DNA of 9,826 nucleotides from assembly GCA_900299065.1 (NCBI GenBank), contig OMIJ01000269.1, positions 1 through 9,826 on the forward strand, in the 5' to 3' direction. Of this stretch, positions 1 through 7,336 are shown in pieces. Below the pieces are notes generated by a model, which ran no database searches, was not told where the DNA came from, and saw only the letters and a program-made list of their open reading frames with translations. The DNA is from Hyphomicrobiales bacterium. Its GTDB lineage: Bacteria; Pseudomonadota; Alphaproteobacteria; Rhizobiales; Beijerinckiaceae. Positions within the stretch are counted from its first letter, which is position 1. Each line of letters begins with the position of its first letter. The position numbers were made by a program, and so were the translations under genes.

Positions 1-65
1 AAGCAGAAGACGGCATACGAGATAGCGTAGCGTCTCGTGGGCTCGGAGATGTGTATAAGAGACAG
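1..65 (+). other. Illumina P7/i7/Nextera adapter (artefact, not genome)
   Basis: Bases 1-23 match the Illumina P7 flow-cell sequence without its first C. Bases 24-31 (AGCGTAGC) lie where the i7 index belongs; from memory this is the reverse complement of Nextera index N709. Bases 32-65 are the Nextera read-2 transposase adapter, ending in the 19-bp Tn5 mosaic end AGATGTGTATAAGAGACAG at 47-65. Genomic sequence therefore begins at about base 66. This stretch should be trimmed. Its mosaic end must not be read as a natural transposon end. Confidence 0.99.
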
Positions 66-710
66 GATATAGCGCAAGCCCGCGCTAATGGTTTGCCATG
101 ATACAGGCTCGCGTTTGAGCGGCTCTGGCCGCGCTTTGATTTTGAAAATCCAGATTGCCGAGAGGGCATAAAGAAAGGCTGCGACCCCAAAGACGACATC
201 AGCGCCCAGCATATACAAAAGACCGCCCATGGCAGGGCCTGTTGTATTGGCAAATTGTTCGAATGAAGAAGACCACGCAACTGCCGTGCCAAAATGTTCG
301 CGCGGAACAAGACTAGGTTGCAGGGCTTTGGAAGCCGGATTGCTAAAGGCGCGCGCCGAACCCAGTAAAGTGACCAGAACATAAATGGGCTCAACCGCTG
401 TGAACCCAGCCAGACTGTAAAGCAACAAAGCCAAAGCAACGAAAGTTGTCAGACAAGAACAAACGGCCACAATCAGACGGCGATCCACTTGATCGGCCAA
501 TTGGCCGGTGATGGGCGAGAGCACCAGCATGGGCAAAAACGTAAACAACCCAGTCAGACCCAGAGCCCAGGCGCTATGGGTCAGATCATAGACAAACCAT
601 CCAACAGCAACATTTTGCGCGGCGCTGGCCAGAACATTGGAAAAGCGTGACAGACAATAATATCGCAGATCATGAAACTGAAATATCGCCCAACCATTCA
701 CGCTTGCCAT
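66..710 (-). CDS. MFS exporter, MFS_3/EntS-like (C-terminus missing)
   Basis: This is the N-terminal 215 codons of a major facilitator superfamily transporter, an inner-membrane secondary carrier that would export a small molecule. The frame is open from ATG at 710 down to the adapter junction at 66. Hydrophobic segments fit about six membrane helices, half of the usual twelve in a protein of about 400 residues. The segment AQNVAVGWFVYDLT (31-44) and the motif-A-like GQLADQVDRR (69-78) resemble the MFS_3 group that includes enterobactin exporters. The start ATG has GGAAG seven bases upstream, and an in-frame TGA lies just before it. The gene lies 81 bp downstream of the UbiD-family decarboxylase on the same strand, so co-transcription is possible. 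The substrate cannot be told. The truncation is a sequencing-contig artefact, not a mutation. Confidence 0.85.
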
Positions 711-791
711 TCTGATCTTCCGTTCATTCTTCCATTTAATCTTGCGTCTATTTCATCTTGCCAATGTTTATTTGCTAACCTGATTGGCATA

Positions 792-2354
792 TCAGCCCAT
801 GGAGGTGCTGCCAGAGCCCGGGCCTGTCTCGTCATGATAGGTTGTGGCGGGAGCTTCGGTCTCAAAGGCACGAACACCAGGAGCCTGGCCTGACAGACCC
901 AGTTCAGACCAGCGCGCGGCAATGCGATCATAGACATCTTTACGCAGAGTGGTGCGCTTGGAGAAGGTCGGCAAATAGCGATGTTGTTTGCAAGCATTGA
1001 TCAAGGCTTTGGACCCATAAGGGCGCACTTCAGGTGGATTTTGTGAAGGATCAAGCGGTGTGCTCCAGGTGTCGCGTAAAATATCAATGTCGCTTACCGG
1101 ATTGCAGCGGCTGCCCATGGCCCAGATCACCTGATCCATATCGGTGGGATCAACATCTTCATCAACCGCAATGATCCATTTGGTGTAATAAGCGCCGCCT
1201 GGCACTTGAGCGGCCAGTGCGAGCACTTGCGCCGCATGGCCTGCATAACGTTGCTCAAGGCTGATCACTGTCATACCAAAGCCGCCTGCTGCGGCAGGAT
1301 GTGAATAAACACCGGCAATGCCGGGAATACCGAGCTTGTCGAGATCATCCCAAATCTTTGCGCCGCGCAAAATGGAAAAGAATCCGCTCTGCTCGCAAGA
1401 GGGATAATCAGCCATCAAGGCATTGGTGAGAATGGGGCGCGTGCGATAATGCACGGCTGTAATATCAACCAAAGGACAGAGTGCTTCTGGCTTGCCATAA
1501 TAGCCGGTGAATTCGCCAAAGGGGCCTTCATGCTTCATCGAATTTGGATGAATGACACCTTCAACAACCAATTCAGCATGCGCAGGAATCAGCAAATCGC
1601 TGTGCATTGCTTTAACAACTGGCACAGGCTCACCCTTAATACCGCCGGCATATTCATATTCGGAGACGTTTTTGGGGAAGGATTGCGAGCCAACCAGCAT
1701 GAGCAATGGATCAATGCCCCAAGCTGCAGCCACATGTACGGATTTGCCCTGTTGCCAGGACCGTGTGATGTGCAGACGTGCATCCTTGCCGGGCGAGAGA
1801 TAAAGGCCCGTTTGGCGCTTGCCCTGCAACATCATGCGATAAGTGCCGACATTCAGATAGCCTGAATCCGGATCACGCGTGATCACCGCATCGGCCGTGC
1901 CGGCATAACGTCCGCCATCAAGCGGCCAATGGCGTGGGATTGGCAATTGATCAAGATCGATATCATCGCCCGTGACGGTGTTTTGATAAACGCTTGCCTC
2001 TTCACGCGCGATTTCGCGCGGCGGCAGACGCTTTTTCATTTTTTCCTTCGTGCGGCGAATCAATTCCACCGTTGGTGTGTCTGGATGTTCCTCAAGGCTG
2101 ATGGCGATGCGCCTTACGCTCGGCCCATAGGGATTCCATAAGGAGCGGGCCTGATAGGGACTCTTTTCAAACCCTTTGATGTGATCAAAGAGCACGGCGG
2201 GAGAGGGCTTTTGCTTTCCCACCAGATAAGAAATGGCGCTCATTTCCTCATCCCGATCGACTGGCTGACGAATATGAGCGATTTCACCAATGGCCTCGAC
2301 GCGGGCCAGCCATTCGCGCAAATCATGGATCGGGGTCTTGACTGGATCGGTCAT
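792..2354 (-). CDS. UbiD-family prenylated-FMN decarboxylase
   Basis: This encodes 520 residues, close to the usual 490-520 of the family. UbiD-type enzymes use prenylated FMN, made by UbiX, to decarboxylate or carboxylate aromatic and alpha,beta-unsaturated acids in the cytoplasm. The key residues are in register with the fungal model Fdc1 (N168, R173, E277, E282): here NVGTYR gives N168 and R173, and EGPFGE gives E276 and E281. SEYEYAGG (231-238) carries the likely third metal or cofactor-binding Glu. The sequence is clearly diverged from E. coli UbiD, for example around 140-160 and 310-350. A role in ubiquinone synthesis (4-hydroxy-3-polyprenylbenzoate decarboxylation) is therefore possible but not shown, and another aromatic acid substrate is equally likely. 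No ubiX is in the window. The start has AGAGGA about 11 bases upstream. The C-terminus ends in a Gly/Ser-rich tail. An MFS exporter gene follows. Confidence 0.9.
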   Translation of the reverse strand: MTDPVKTPIHDLREWLARVEAIGEIAHIRQPVDRDEEMSAISYLVGKQKPSPAVLFDHIKGFEKSPYQARSLWNPYGPSVRRIAISLEEHPDTPTVELIRRTKEKMKKRLPPREIAREEASVYQNTVTGDDIDLDQLPIPRHWPLDGGRYAGTADAVITRDPDSGYLNVGTYRMMLQGKRQTGLYLSPGKDARLHITRSWQQGKSVHVAAAWGIDPLLMLVGSQSFPKNVSEYEYAGGIKGEPVPVVKAMHSDLLIPAHAELVVEGVIHPNSMKHEGPFGEFTGYYGKPEALCPLVDITAVHYRTRPILTNALMADYPSCEQSGFFSILRGAKIWDDLDKLGIPGIAGVYSHPAAAGGFGMTVISLEQRYAGHAAQVLALAAQVPGGAYYTKWIIAVDEDVDPTDMDQVIWAMGSRCNPVSDIDILRDTWSTPLDPSQNPPEVRPYGSKALINACKQHRYLPTFSKRTTLRKDVYDRIAARWSELGLSGQAPGVRAFETEAPATTYHDETGPGSGSTSMG

Positions 2355-2549
2355 TCGCTCGGTGTCCTCTTGTTGATAGAGCTGTTTAACCCTTTCTACA
2401 CACTTCCAGCAAAGTTTCTACGGCTATGGTCGGGGAGAATGAGCAGAGCTTCTGTGATCCCCCGCTAGGGCAGAGTCGGGTCGACAGGGACGGCTTGAGG
2501 CCCTAAGGGTTGCACGCGACAAGCATGCTCGGGCCCGGATATTTCCAAT
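2355..2549. promoter_or_regulatory. Divergent promoter region, ubiD-like gene / Bcr-type exporter
   Basis: These 195 bp separate two genes transcribed away from each other, so both promoters should lie here. On the minus strand a weak candidate is TTGCTG (2407-2412) and TTAAAC (2384-2389) with 17-bp spacing, 30 bp upstream of the UbiD-like start. I see no clear sigma-70 promoter for the plus-strand gene and no convincing operator palindrome. The location is inferred from gene orientation, and the boxes are weak. Confidence 0.4.
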
Positions 2550-3749
2550 ATGCGTCTCTCTCCCCAATCCTTCGCAATGACCTGCCTATTGGCGGCCATG
2601 GCTTCTTTGGGGCCGTTCTCAACCGACACTTATATGGCTTCCATGCCGCATATTGCGCAGGATTTGCAGACACAGACCTCGCAAGTGCAATTGACCCTGT
2701 CTGCCTATCTAGTCGGGTTTTCAATTGGCCAGATTTTCTATGGCCCGATTTCAGACACATATGGTCGCAAACCTGTTATGATGTTTGGCCTGATTGCCTA
2801 TACTTTGACATCCCTTTTATGCATTCAGGTCCAATCCATAGAGGCGTTGATTGCACTGCGCGCCCTGCAGGCCTTTGCTGCGGCCGCCCCGATCATTTTG
2901 GCGCGCGCTGTGGTGCGCGATCTCAATGAGGGCGAACAGGCGGCGCGACAAATCTCGATCATGACCAGCCTTTCAGGATTAGGCCCCATAGCTGCGCCAA
3001 TTTTGGGGGGATTATTACATGTGGCCTTTGGGTGGCGATCTGTCTTCACCGCCATGTTTCTCATTGGCCTCACGCTAATCGTGCTAAATTGGCAGCTCTT
3101 GCCTGAAACAATCCGACAAAGACAGAGTGAACCTTTGTCAATCATAAATATTTTGCGCAGCTTTGCCCTGGTTGGTCGCAATGCCTCTTTTCGCGCTTAT
3201 GTTGGCATACAGATGAATGTCTATACCTGCGTGTTCAGCTTCATATCGGCCTCTTCGATCATTTTGCAAAATCTCTATGGTTGCACACCGCTTGAATTCA
3301 GCTTTGCCTTTTTCACCGTCTCCCTTGCCTTTCTGACGGGCACATTCATGAACCGCTTTTTTCTCAAACGAATTGGTCTTGATGCAACTATTGGCATTGG
3401 CATTGTCTGCTTGATCGTTGGAGGCTGGTTACATTTGATTGGTGTCAGCCTGTATCCGGACAAAGTGTTGATCTTCGTTTTGCCTGTTATATTGATATTC
3501 CATGGCGTCGGATTGATTTTTCCGCTTTCGATTGCAGCCGCACTCATTCCCTTTCCTGAACGCGCAGGAGCTGCCTCATCCTTGATGGGCATATGTCAAA
3601 TGTTATTTGCTGCTTTAGTGGGCGCAGTTCTGGGACGATGGATTGATGAAAGCGCTCTGCCTCTGGCAATTGTATTGGCAGGCGCAGGAAGTTGCGCGGG
3701 GCTGATCTTTATGACCACGCGCCATATTCGCATGGGCGTCAATTCTTAG
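2550..3749 (+). CDS. Bcr/CflA-family MFS multidrug exporter
   Basis: This encodes a 399-residue inner-membrane proton-coupled drug exporter of the DHA1 class, with full length and about twelve hydrophobic segments. The first helix carries the Bcr hallmark STDTYMASMP (24-33) with the family Asp at 26. Motif A is GPISDTYGRK (65-74) between helices 2 and 3. Motif B is RALQAFAAA (104-112), with Ala where many relatives have Gly after the Gln. Motif C is GLGPIAAPILGG (143-154). Relatives export bicyclomycin, chloramphenicol, sulfonamides or other small molecules, but the substrate here is unknown. The ATG at 2550 has only a poor ribosome binding site. It is preferred because MRLSPQSFAM matches typical family N-termini; ATG 2577 is the alternative. 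The gene diverges from the decarboxylase and converges on the hydrolase gene, 17 bp away. Confidence 0.93.
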   Translation: MRLSPQSFAMTCLLAAMASLGPFSTDTYMASMPHIAQDLQTQTSQVQLTLSAYLVGFSIGQIFYGPISDTYGRKPVMMFGLIAYTLTSLLCIQVQSIEALIALRALQAFAAAAPIILARAVVRDLNEGEQAARQISIMTSLSGLGPIAAPILGGLLHVAFGWRSVFTAMFLIGLTLIVLNWQLLPETIRQRQSEPLSIINILRSFALVGRNASFRAYVGIQMNVYTCVFSFISASSIILQNLYGCTPLEFSFAFFTVSLAFLTGTFMNRFFLKRIGLDATIGIGIVCLIVGGWLHLIGVSLYPDKVLIFVLPVILIFHGVGLIFPLSIAAALIPFPERAGAASSLMGICQMLFAALVGAVLGRWIDESALPLAIVLAGAGSCAGLIFMTTRHIRMGVNS

Positions 3750-3766
3750 GCCACAAGCTTGCCCCT

Positions 3767-4597
3767 TCATACAAACTGATCGATCGCCTGCAATAATTGC
3801 ATAATATCCTGATCGCGTGACAAACGGTGATCGCCATCTTTGATCAAAGTCAGCGTCGCTGGATCAGAGGGCAAATGCTCCACCAATTTAAGAGCATGCT
3901 CATGGGGCACGTCAGTATCAAGCATGCCTTGCAGAATATGCACGGGGCAATATGTGCGAATAGGAGCGCCGAATAAAAGATTTTGAGCGCCATCTTCAAT
4001 CAGGGCGCGTGTAATGGGCGTTGGCTCGTGCGAATAGGCCGAGGGCAAAAGCCATTGTCCCATTGTTGCAAGATCGTGATGCGCGGATTCAGGCAGGCGT
4101 GGTAAAAGCAGAGCCTGAGTAAAATCGACCGCGGGCGCGATCAAAACAAGACCGGCAAGGCGATCGGACTGATTGATTTTTGCAAAATGACGCGCGATGA
4201 GCAAAGCAATCCAGCCGCCCATAGATGAGCCAATGAGAATCTGCGGGCCTTGAGTGCAATGTTGCAAAATCGCCAGCGCATCATTGAACCAGTCGCTGAT
4301 CGTGCCTTGCGCAAAATCTCCCTGCGACTCACCATGGCCGGAATAATCAAAGCGCGTAAAAGCCCGGCCTTTGGCTTTGGCCCAGTCGGCAATCCGCAAA
4401 GCTTTGGTCGATTGCATGTCGGATTTGAACCCGCCCAACCAGACAAGACCTGGCTTGTCTTGTCCCGCTTGGCCTGCCTTGATCTGGCGAAAAGCCAGGG
4501 TGGGCGATCCGGGACGATGCAAAACCTGCGGGAAGTCGCGTGGATCATCTCCAAGCATTTGCGAAACCTGATGATTCAAAGGTAGGGTCGAATGCAT
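3767..4597 (-). CDS. Alpha/beta hydrolase, ABHD10-like serine esterase
   Basis: This is a 276-residue cytoplasmic serine hydrolase with an alpha/beta fold. The nucleophile elbow is G-S-S-M-G (123-127) with Ser125. The likely acid is Asp227 in GMLDTDVP, and the likely base is His257 in DGDHR. GGFKSDM (55-61), FDYSGHGES (83-91) and SSMGGWIAL (124-132) are typical of the bacterial relatives of human ABHD10, a mitochondrial acyl-thioesterase and glucuronide esterase. The natural substrate is unknown; an ester or thioester is inferred. The N-terminus runs about 25 residues beyond the usual start of the domain. Met14 (codon at 4556-4558), preceded by CAGG, is a plausible alternative start, since the ATG at 4597 has a weak ribosome binding site. 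The gene is probably transcribed alone, converging on the Bcr-type exporter and diverging from the glycosyltransferase. Confidence 0.88.
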   Translation of the reverse strand: MHSTLPLNHQVSQMLGDDPRDFPQVLHRPGSPTLAFRQIKAGQAGQDKPGLVWLGGFKSDMQSTKALRIADWAKAKGRAFTRFDYSGHGESQGDFAQGTISDWFNDALAILQHCTQGPQILIGSSMGGWIALLIARHFAKINQSDRLAGLVLIAPAVDFTQALLLPRLPESAHHDLATMGQWLLPSAYSHEPTPITRALIEDGAQNLLFGAPIRTYCPVHILQGMLDTDVPHEHALKLVEHLPSDPATLTLIKDGDHRLSRDQDIMQLLQAIDQFV

Positions 4598-4669
4598 GAT
4601 TCGATCCGATGGACGAGCTTTGTTGGTGTTCTACTTGATCCTTGCGGCCTGTCCACAAGGTGAAACCAT

Positions 4670-5875
4670 ATGACCTCGCCTTTCCAGCCGAGCCGACGTT
4701 CCGCTCTCGCCGGGCGGACAATTTTGCAGATCATTCCCGAATTGCAGACCGGCGGCGCCGAGCGCACAACTATAGACATTGCAGCAGCTCTCACCGAGGC
4801 AGGGGCGAGGGCGCTGGTCGCCTCGCAAGGAGGGCGGCTGGTCAGTGAATTGCAGGCCAAGGGCGGCTGGTGGATTCCCTTTCCCGCCAAGACCAAAAAT
4901 CCCCTCGCAATGATGAGCAATATCGGACTGCTGGCAGATCTGATGCAAAAAGAGGGCGTCGATATTATCCACGCCCGTTCGCGCGCACCGGCCTGGGTCG
5001 CCTATGGTGCTGCAAGGCGCATGAACAGAGCCTTTGTGACCACATATCACGGGGCTTATTCGGGCAAATCCTCGCTCAAGATTTTCTACAATTCGGTGAT
5101 GGCCCGCGGCGATGCAGTGATCGCCAATTCCAGCTTTACAGGGCATAGGATTGCGCGGCTGCATCCTTTCGCTGCTGGAAAAATCCATGTCATTCCACGC
5201 GGCACGGATTTTCATATTTTCACACCCTCAGCTGTCGATCCCAAGCGCGTACAGAAATTACGTCAGGACTGGGGGGTAGCGCCCGATGAGCGCATAGTCC
5301 TATTGGCCGCAAGGCTGACCGAATGGAAAGGGCAGAAAATTCTCATCAATGCTGCCAAAGTACTCAAAGGCAAAGGTTTTGATGACGTTCGCTATATTCT
5401 GGCCGGTGATGCACAGGGCCGGGACGGCTATGTCAAAGAGCTTGAGAGTGAGATTGCCCGGCTCAATCTGACCGGCATTGTCAAACTGGTGGGGCATTGC
5501 TCGGATATGCCGGCCGCATTCAAGGCCGCGACAGCTGTGACGGTCACCTCAACAGAGCCCGAAGCTTTTGGGCGGAGCGCTGTTGAGGCGCAAGCCATGG
5601 GCACGCCAGTGATTGTTACGGATCTGGGCGCTGTCCCCGAAACCGTTCTCGCCCCGCCCGATGTCGAGGAAAGCGCCCGCACGGGATGGCGGGTTCCACC
5701 TGCCGATGCTCCCGCTTTAGCTCAGGCCCTGGAACATGTCCTGGGCATGGGGGCCAATGCGCGTGAACGCCTCTCTCAACAGGCGCAAGTTCATGTCGGC
5801 CGGTCTTTCTCGCTGGAGCGCATGTGTCAGGACACGCTTGATGTCTATGCGAACCTGCTCGGCGGTTCAGATTGA
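4670..5875 (+). CDS. Glycosyltransferase family 4 (GT-B fold)
   Basis: This 401-residue protein transfers a sugar from a nucleotide-sugar donor, probably to a lipid-linked, polysaccharide or other surface glycan acceptor at the cytoplasmic face of the membrane. The N-terminal acceptor domain has the glycine-rich loop PELQTGGAER (23-32), typical of GT4. The C-terminal donor-binding domain starts near 205 with LLAARLTEWKGQ (211-222). It contains the retaining GT-B EX7E motif, E298 to E306 in EPEAFGRSAVEAQAMGTPVI (296-315). There is no signal peptide or obvious transmembrane helix. ATG 4670 is supported by AAGGTG seven bases upstream. No other glycan genes are in the window, so donor and acceptor cannot be named. 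The start lies 72 bp from the divergent hydrolase start, a short region that must hold both promoters. Confidence 0.92.
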   Translation: MTSPFQPSRRSALAGRTILQIIPELQTGGAERTTIDIAAALTEAGARALVASQGGRLVSELQAKGGWWIPFPAKTKNPLAMMSNIGLLADLMQKEGVDIIHARSRAPAWVAYGAARRMNRAFVTTYHGAYSGKSSLKIFYNSVMARGDAVIANSSFTGHRIARLHPFAAGKIHVIPRGTDFHIFTPSAVDPKRVQKLRQDWGVAPDERIVLLAARLTEWKGQKILINAAKVLKGKGFDDVRYILAGDAQGRDGYVKELESEIARLNLTGIVKLVGHCSDMPAAFKAATAVTVTSTEPEAFGRSAVEAQAMGTPVIVTDLGAVPETVLAPPDVEESARTGWRVPPADAPALAQALEHVLGMGANARERLSQQAQVHVGRSFSLERMCQDTLDVYANLLGGSD

Positions 5876-5915
5876 GGCTTGCCTGAGATTTTCAGCGAGT
5901 GTGACCTCTACGCAA

Positions 5916-5943
5916 TTGACAGGCGCGCCAGAACTATGATTCT
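5916..5943 (+). promoter_or_regulatory. Candidate promoter upstream of infC
   Basis: TTGACA at 5916-5921 is a perfect sigma-70 -35 box in the spacer before infC. The best -10 at normal spacing is GATTCT (5938-5943, 16 bp), which matches only three of six positions. The better match TATGAT (5935-5940) is only 13 bp away. Transcription from here would give a leader of about 80 nt before the ATT start. Read-through from the glycosyltransferase is an alternative source. Confidence 0.35.
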
Positions 5944-5968
5944 GCGAAGGCGTTCATCCGACTCTTTT

Positions 5969-5982
5969 CCAGCCAAAGCTGG
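5969..5982 (+). other. Small hairpin in the infC leader
   Basis: CCAGC (5969-5973) and GCTGG (5978-5982) form a 5-bp stem with a CAAA tetraloop, extendable by one T-G pair. It lies about 47 nt upstream of the infC ATT start and has no T tract, so it is not a terminator. A regulatory role is speculative, because a stem this short is common by chance. Confidence 0.3.
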
Positions 5983-6017
5983 GACATTTGACCGGACCAA
6001 ACCAGATAGATGACATC

Positions 6018-6023
6018 GAGGAG
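6018..6023 (+). promoter_or_regulatory. Shine-Dalgarno GAGGAG that fixes the infC ATT start
   Basis: GAGGAG (6018-6023) is the strongest ribosome binding site in the infC upstream region. Its spacer of six bases (6024-6029) ends exactly at the ATT codon at 6030. Neither the upstream in-frame TTG at 5988 nor the downstream ATG at 6042 has a comparable site at proper spacing. This site therefore decides the start. Confidence 0.8.
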
Positions 6024-6029
6024 CACACC

Positions 6030-6569
6030 ATTCGCCGTCCCATGAAAGCCCCGCCCGCGCCTGTTAAAGATGGGCATCGCATCAACCGCGACATCCGCGT
6101 TCGCGAAGTTCAGCTGATCGATCACGAAGGCCAGAATCGCGGCACGACGGACATTCTGGAAGCGCTGAATTTGGCTGAGGAGGCTGGTCTCGATCTCGTT
6201 GAAATCGTGCCGAATGCCAATCCCCCGGTGTGCAAAATCCTCGATTACGGCAAATTCCGCTTTCTTGAGCAGAAAAAGGCTGCTGAGGCCCGCAAACGCC
6301 AAAAAGTCGTTGAAGTTAAGGAAATCAAGCTGCGCCCCGGCATTGATGACCACGATTATGAGACCAAAATGAAGGCCGTCCGCCGCTTTTTTGAAGAGGG
6401 CGACAAGGTCAAGGTGACCTTGCGGTTCCGCGGTCGTGAAATGGCGCACCAGGATTTGGGCTTTCGCTTGCTCGAGAAAGTGAAGCTAGAGACCGGCTCG
6501 ATTGCCAAAGTGGAACTTGAGCCTTCGATGGAAGGTCGTCAGATGATCATGATTTTGGCCCCCCGCTGA
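6030..6569 (+). CDS. infC: Translation initiation factor IF-3 (ATT start)
   Basis: IF-3 binds the 30S subunit, keeps it apart from 50S and checks start codon and initiator tRNA. From ATT at 6030 the protein has 179 residues, almost the same as E. coli IF-3 (180). The N-domain ends near KILDYGKF (69-76). The basic helical linker with AEARKRQK follows. The C-domain carries KLRPGIDDHDYE and the signature RFRGREMAHQ (132-141), ending GRQMIMILAPR. The start is chosen because the N-terminus IRRPMKAPPAP fits rhizobial IF-3 proteins (from memory) and GAGGAG lies six bases upstream. A longer frame from TTG 5988 would add 14 residues not expected in the family. AUU starts are known in infC, where IF-3 represses its own translation by rejecting the poor start codon, so autoregulation is likely here. 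rpmI and rplT, which follow infC in many bacteria, are absent. Confidence 0.95.
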   Translation: MRRPMKAPPAPVKDGHRINRDIRVREVQLIDHEGQNRGTTDILEALNLAEEAGLDLVEIVPNANPPVCKILDYGKFRFLEQKKAAEARKRQKVVEVKEIKLRPGIDDHDYETKMKAVRRFFEEGDKVKVTLRFRGREMAHQDLGFRLLEKVKLETGSIAKVELEPSMEGRQMIMILAPR

Positions 6570-6759
6570 GACAATCCTTGCGACCATCTGCCAGCTTCGT
6601 CATTTGAAATCTAGTGGCAGCGCTTCAGTTTGGCTTTTAGCCTGCCTGACCCTGTGTTAGGGATTTCAAGCATAAACAGATTTAGGCTCTCAGGCTGGCT
6701 TTCTCCGGCCTGGAAACCAAAATTATCGATCAAACCCTCACGATGCAGAGTGAGATGCC
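6570..6759. promoter_or_regulatory. infC-fabA spacer with a GC-rich hairpin
   Basis: This 190-bp spacer separates a translation gene from a fatty acid cluster, so a fabA promoter is expected here, but I see no clear -35/-10 pair. CAGGCTGG (6691-6698) and CCGGCCTG (6705-6712) form an 8-bp stem with one G-T pair and a 6-base loop. No T run follows, so a factor-independent terminator for infC is doubtful. CCCT/AGGG (6650-6653, 6659-6662) is a weaker stem. No fur/irr-type regulator gene fits in the gap. Confidence 0.45.
6737..6754 (+). promoter_or_regulatory. Inverted repeat covering the fabA ribosome binding site
   Basis: CTCAC (6737-6741) pairs with GTGAG (6750-6754) around an 8-base loop. The 3' arm is most of the fabA Shine-Dalgarno AGTGAG (6749-6754), five bases before the ATG. 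Pairing would hide the site. The stem is short, so its stability and role are uncertain. Confidence 0.35.
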
Positions 6760-7284
6760 ATGAGTGAACGGCGCTCCGTTTTTGAATATGAAGATCTGCT
6801 GGCCTGTGGCCGGGGTGAATTATTTGGCGCAGGCAATGCCCAATTGCCGCTACCCCCCATGTTGATGTTCGACCGGATTGCAGAGATTTCCGAAACGGGC
6901 GGCGCCAATGGCAAGGGCGTGATCAGAGCCGAGCTCGCTGTCACGCCGCAATTATGGTTCTTTGATTGCCATTTCAAAGGCGATCCGGTGATGCCGGGCT
7001 GTTTGGGACTTGATGCGCTCTGGCAATTGGTTGGCTTTTATCTGGGCTGGCTGGGTGCGCCGGGGCGTGGCCGCGCTTTGGGTGTAGGCGAAGTCAAGTT
7101 TTCCGACCAGGTTTTGCCGAGCGTGAAAAAAGTCGTTTATGGCATCGACATTAAACGCGTGTTCAAGGGCAAGCTGGTTCTGGGCATTGCTGATGGCTGG
7201 CTGGAGGCGGATGGTCGCCGCATTTATGAAGCCAAGGATTTGCGGGTCGGGCTTTTCCAGCCTGAGACGCCAGCAGCCCCCTGA
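6760..7284 (+). CDS. fabA: FabA, 3-hydroxydecanoyl-ACP dehydratase/isomerase
   Basis: FabA dehydrates 3-hydroxyacyl-ACP and, at the C10 stage, isomerises trans-2- to cis-3-decenoyl-ACP, which begins unsaturated fatty acid synthesis without oxygen. The 174 residues match the usual 170-175 of this cytoplasmic hot-dog-fold homodimer. The active site is FFDCHFKGDPVMPGCLGLDALWQ in part: His71 in DCHFKGDPVMPG and Asp85 in GLDALWQ, corresponding to His70 and Asp84 of E. coli. The GLDALWQ helix is typical of FabA rather than FabZ, which lacks isomerase activity. ATG 6760 is preceded by AGTGAG. fabB follows after 100 bp and fabI after that, the usual partners. Expression may be tuned at the leader, where an inverted repeat overlaps the ribosome binding site. 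Confidence 0.97.
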   Translation: MSERRSVFEYEDLLACGRGELFGAGNAQLPLPPMLMFDRIAEISETGGANGKGVIRAELAVTPQLWFFDCHFKGDPVMPGCLGLDALWQLVGFYLGWLGAPGRGRALGVGEVKFSDQVLPSVKKVVYGIDIKRVFKGKLVLGIADGWLEADGRRIYEAKDLRVGLFQPETPAAP

Positions 7285-7336
7285 GGGCGCAAGTGACCGA
7301 CCATAAGCCTGACATTTGATACAGGCGTCCTCATCC

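Noticed and set aside
47..65. Tn5-type 19-bp mosaic end suggesting a transposon boundary
   Set aside because: It is embedded in the P7/index/Nextera adapter, so it is a library artefact.
698..997. 99-codon minus-strand open frame
   Set aside because: It overlaps the start of the MFS gene and the end of the UbiD-like gene in another frame, with no family resemblance. The two real genes explain the region.
2550..3749. Bcr-type exporter as a horizontally acquired gene because it looks more AT-rich
   Set aside because: Membrane proteins favour T-rich codons, and codon choice is otherwise like the neighbours. No mobile element or repeat flanks it.
3750..3766. Bidirectional terminator between the convergent exporter and hydrolase genes
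   Set aside because: The 17-bp gap and its flanks show no stem longer than three pairs and no T run.
4631..5215. 194-codon minus-strand open frame opposite the glycosyltransferase start
   Set aside because: It covers the divergent promoter region and the conserved GT4 N-terminal domain in antisense, with no recognisable motif.
5988..6029. TTG-started N-terminal extension of infC
   Set aside because: It adds 14 residues absent from the family, and the strong GAGGAG would lie inside the coding sequence, pointing instead to ATT 6030.
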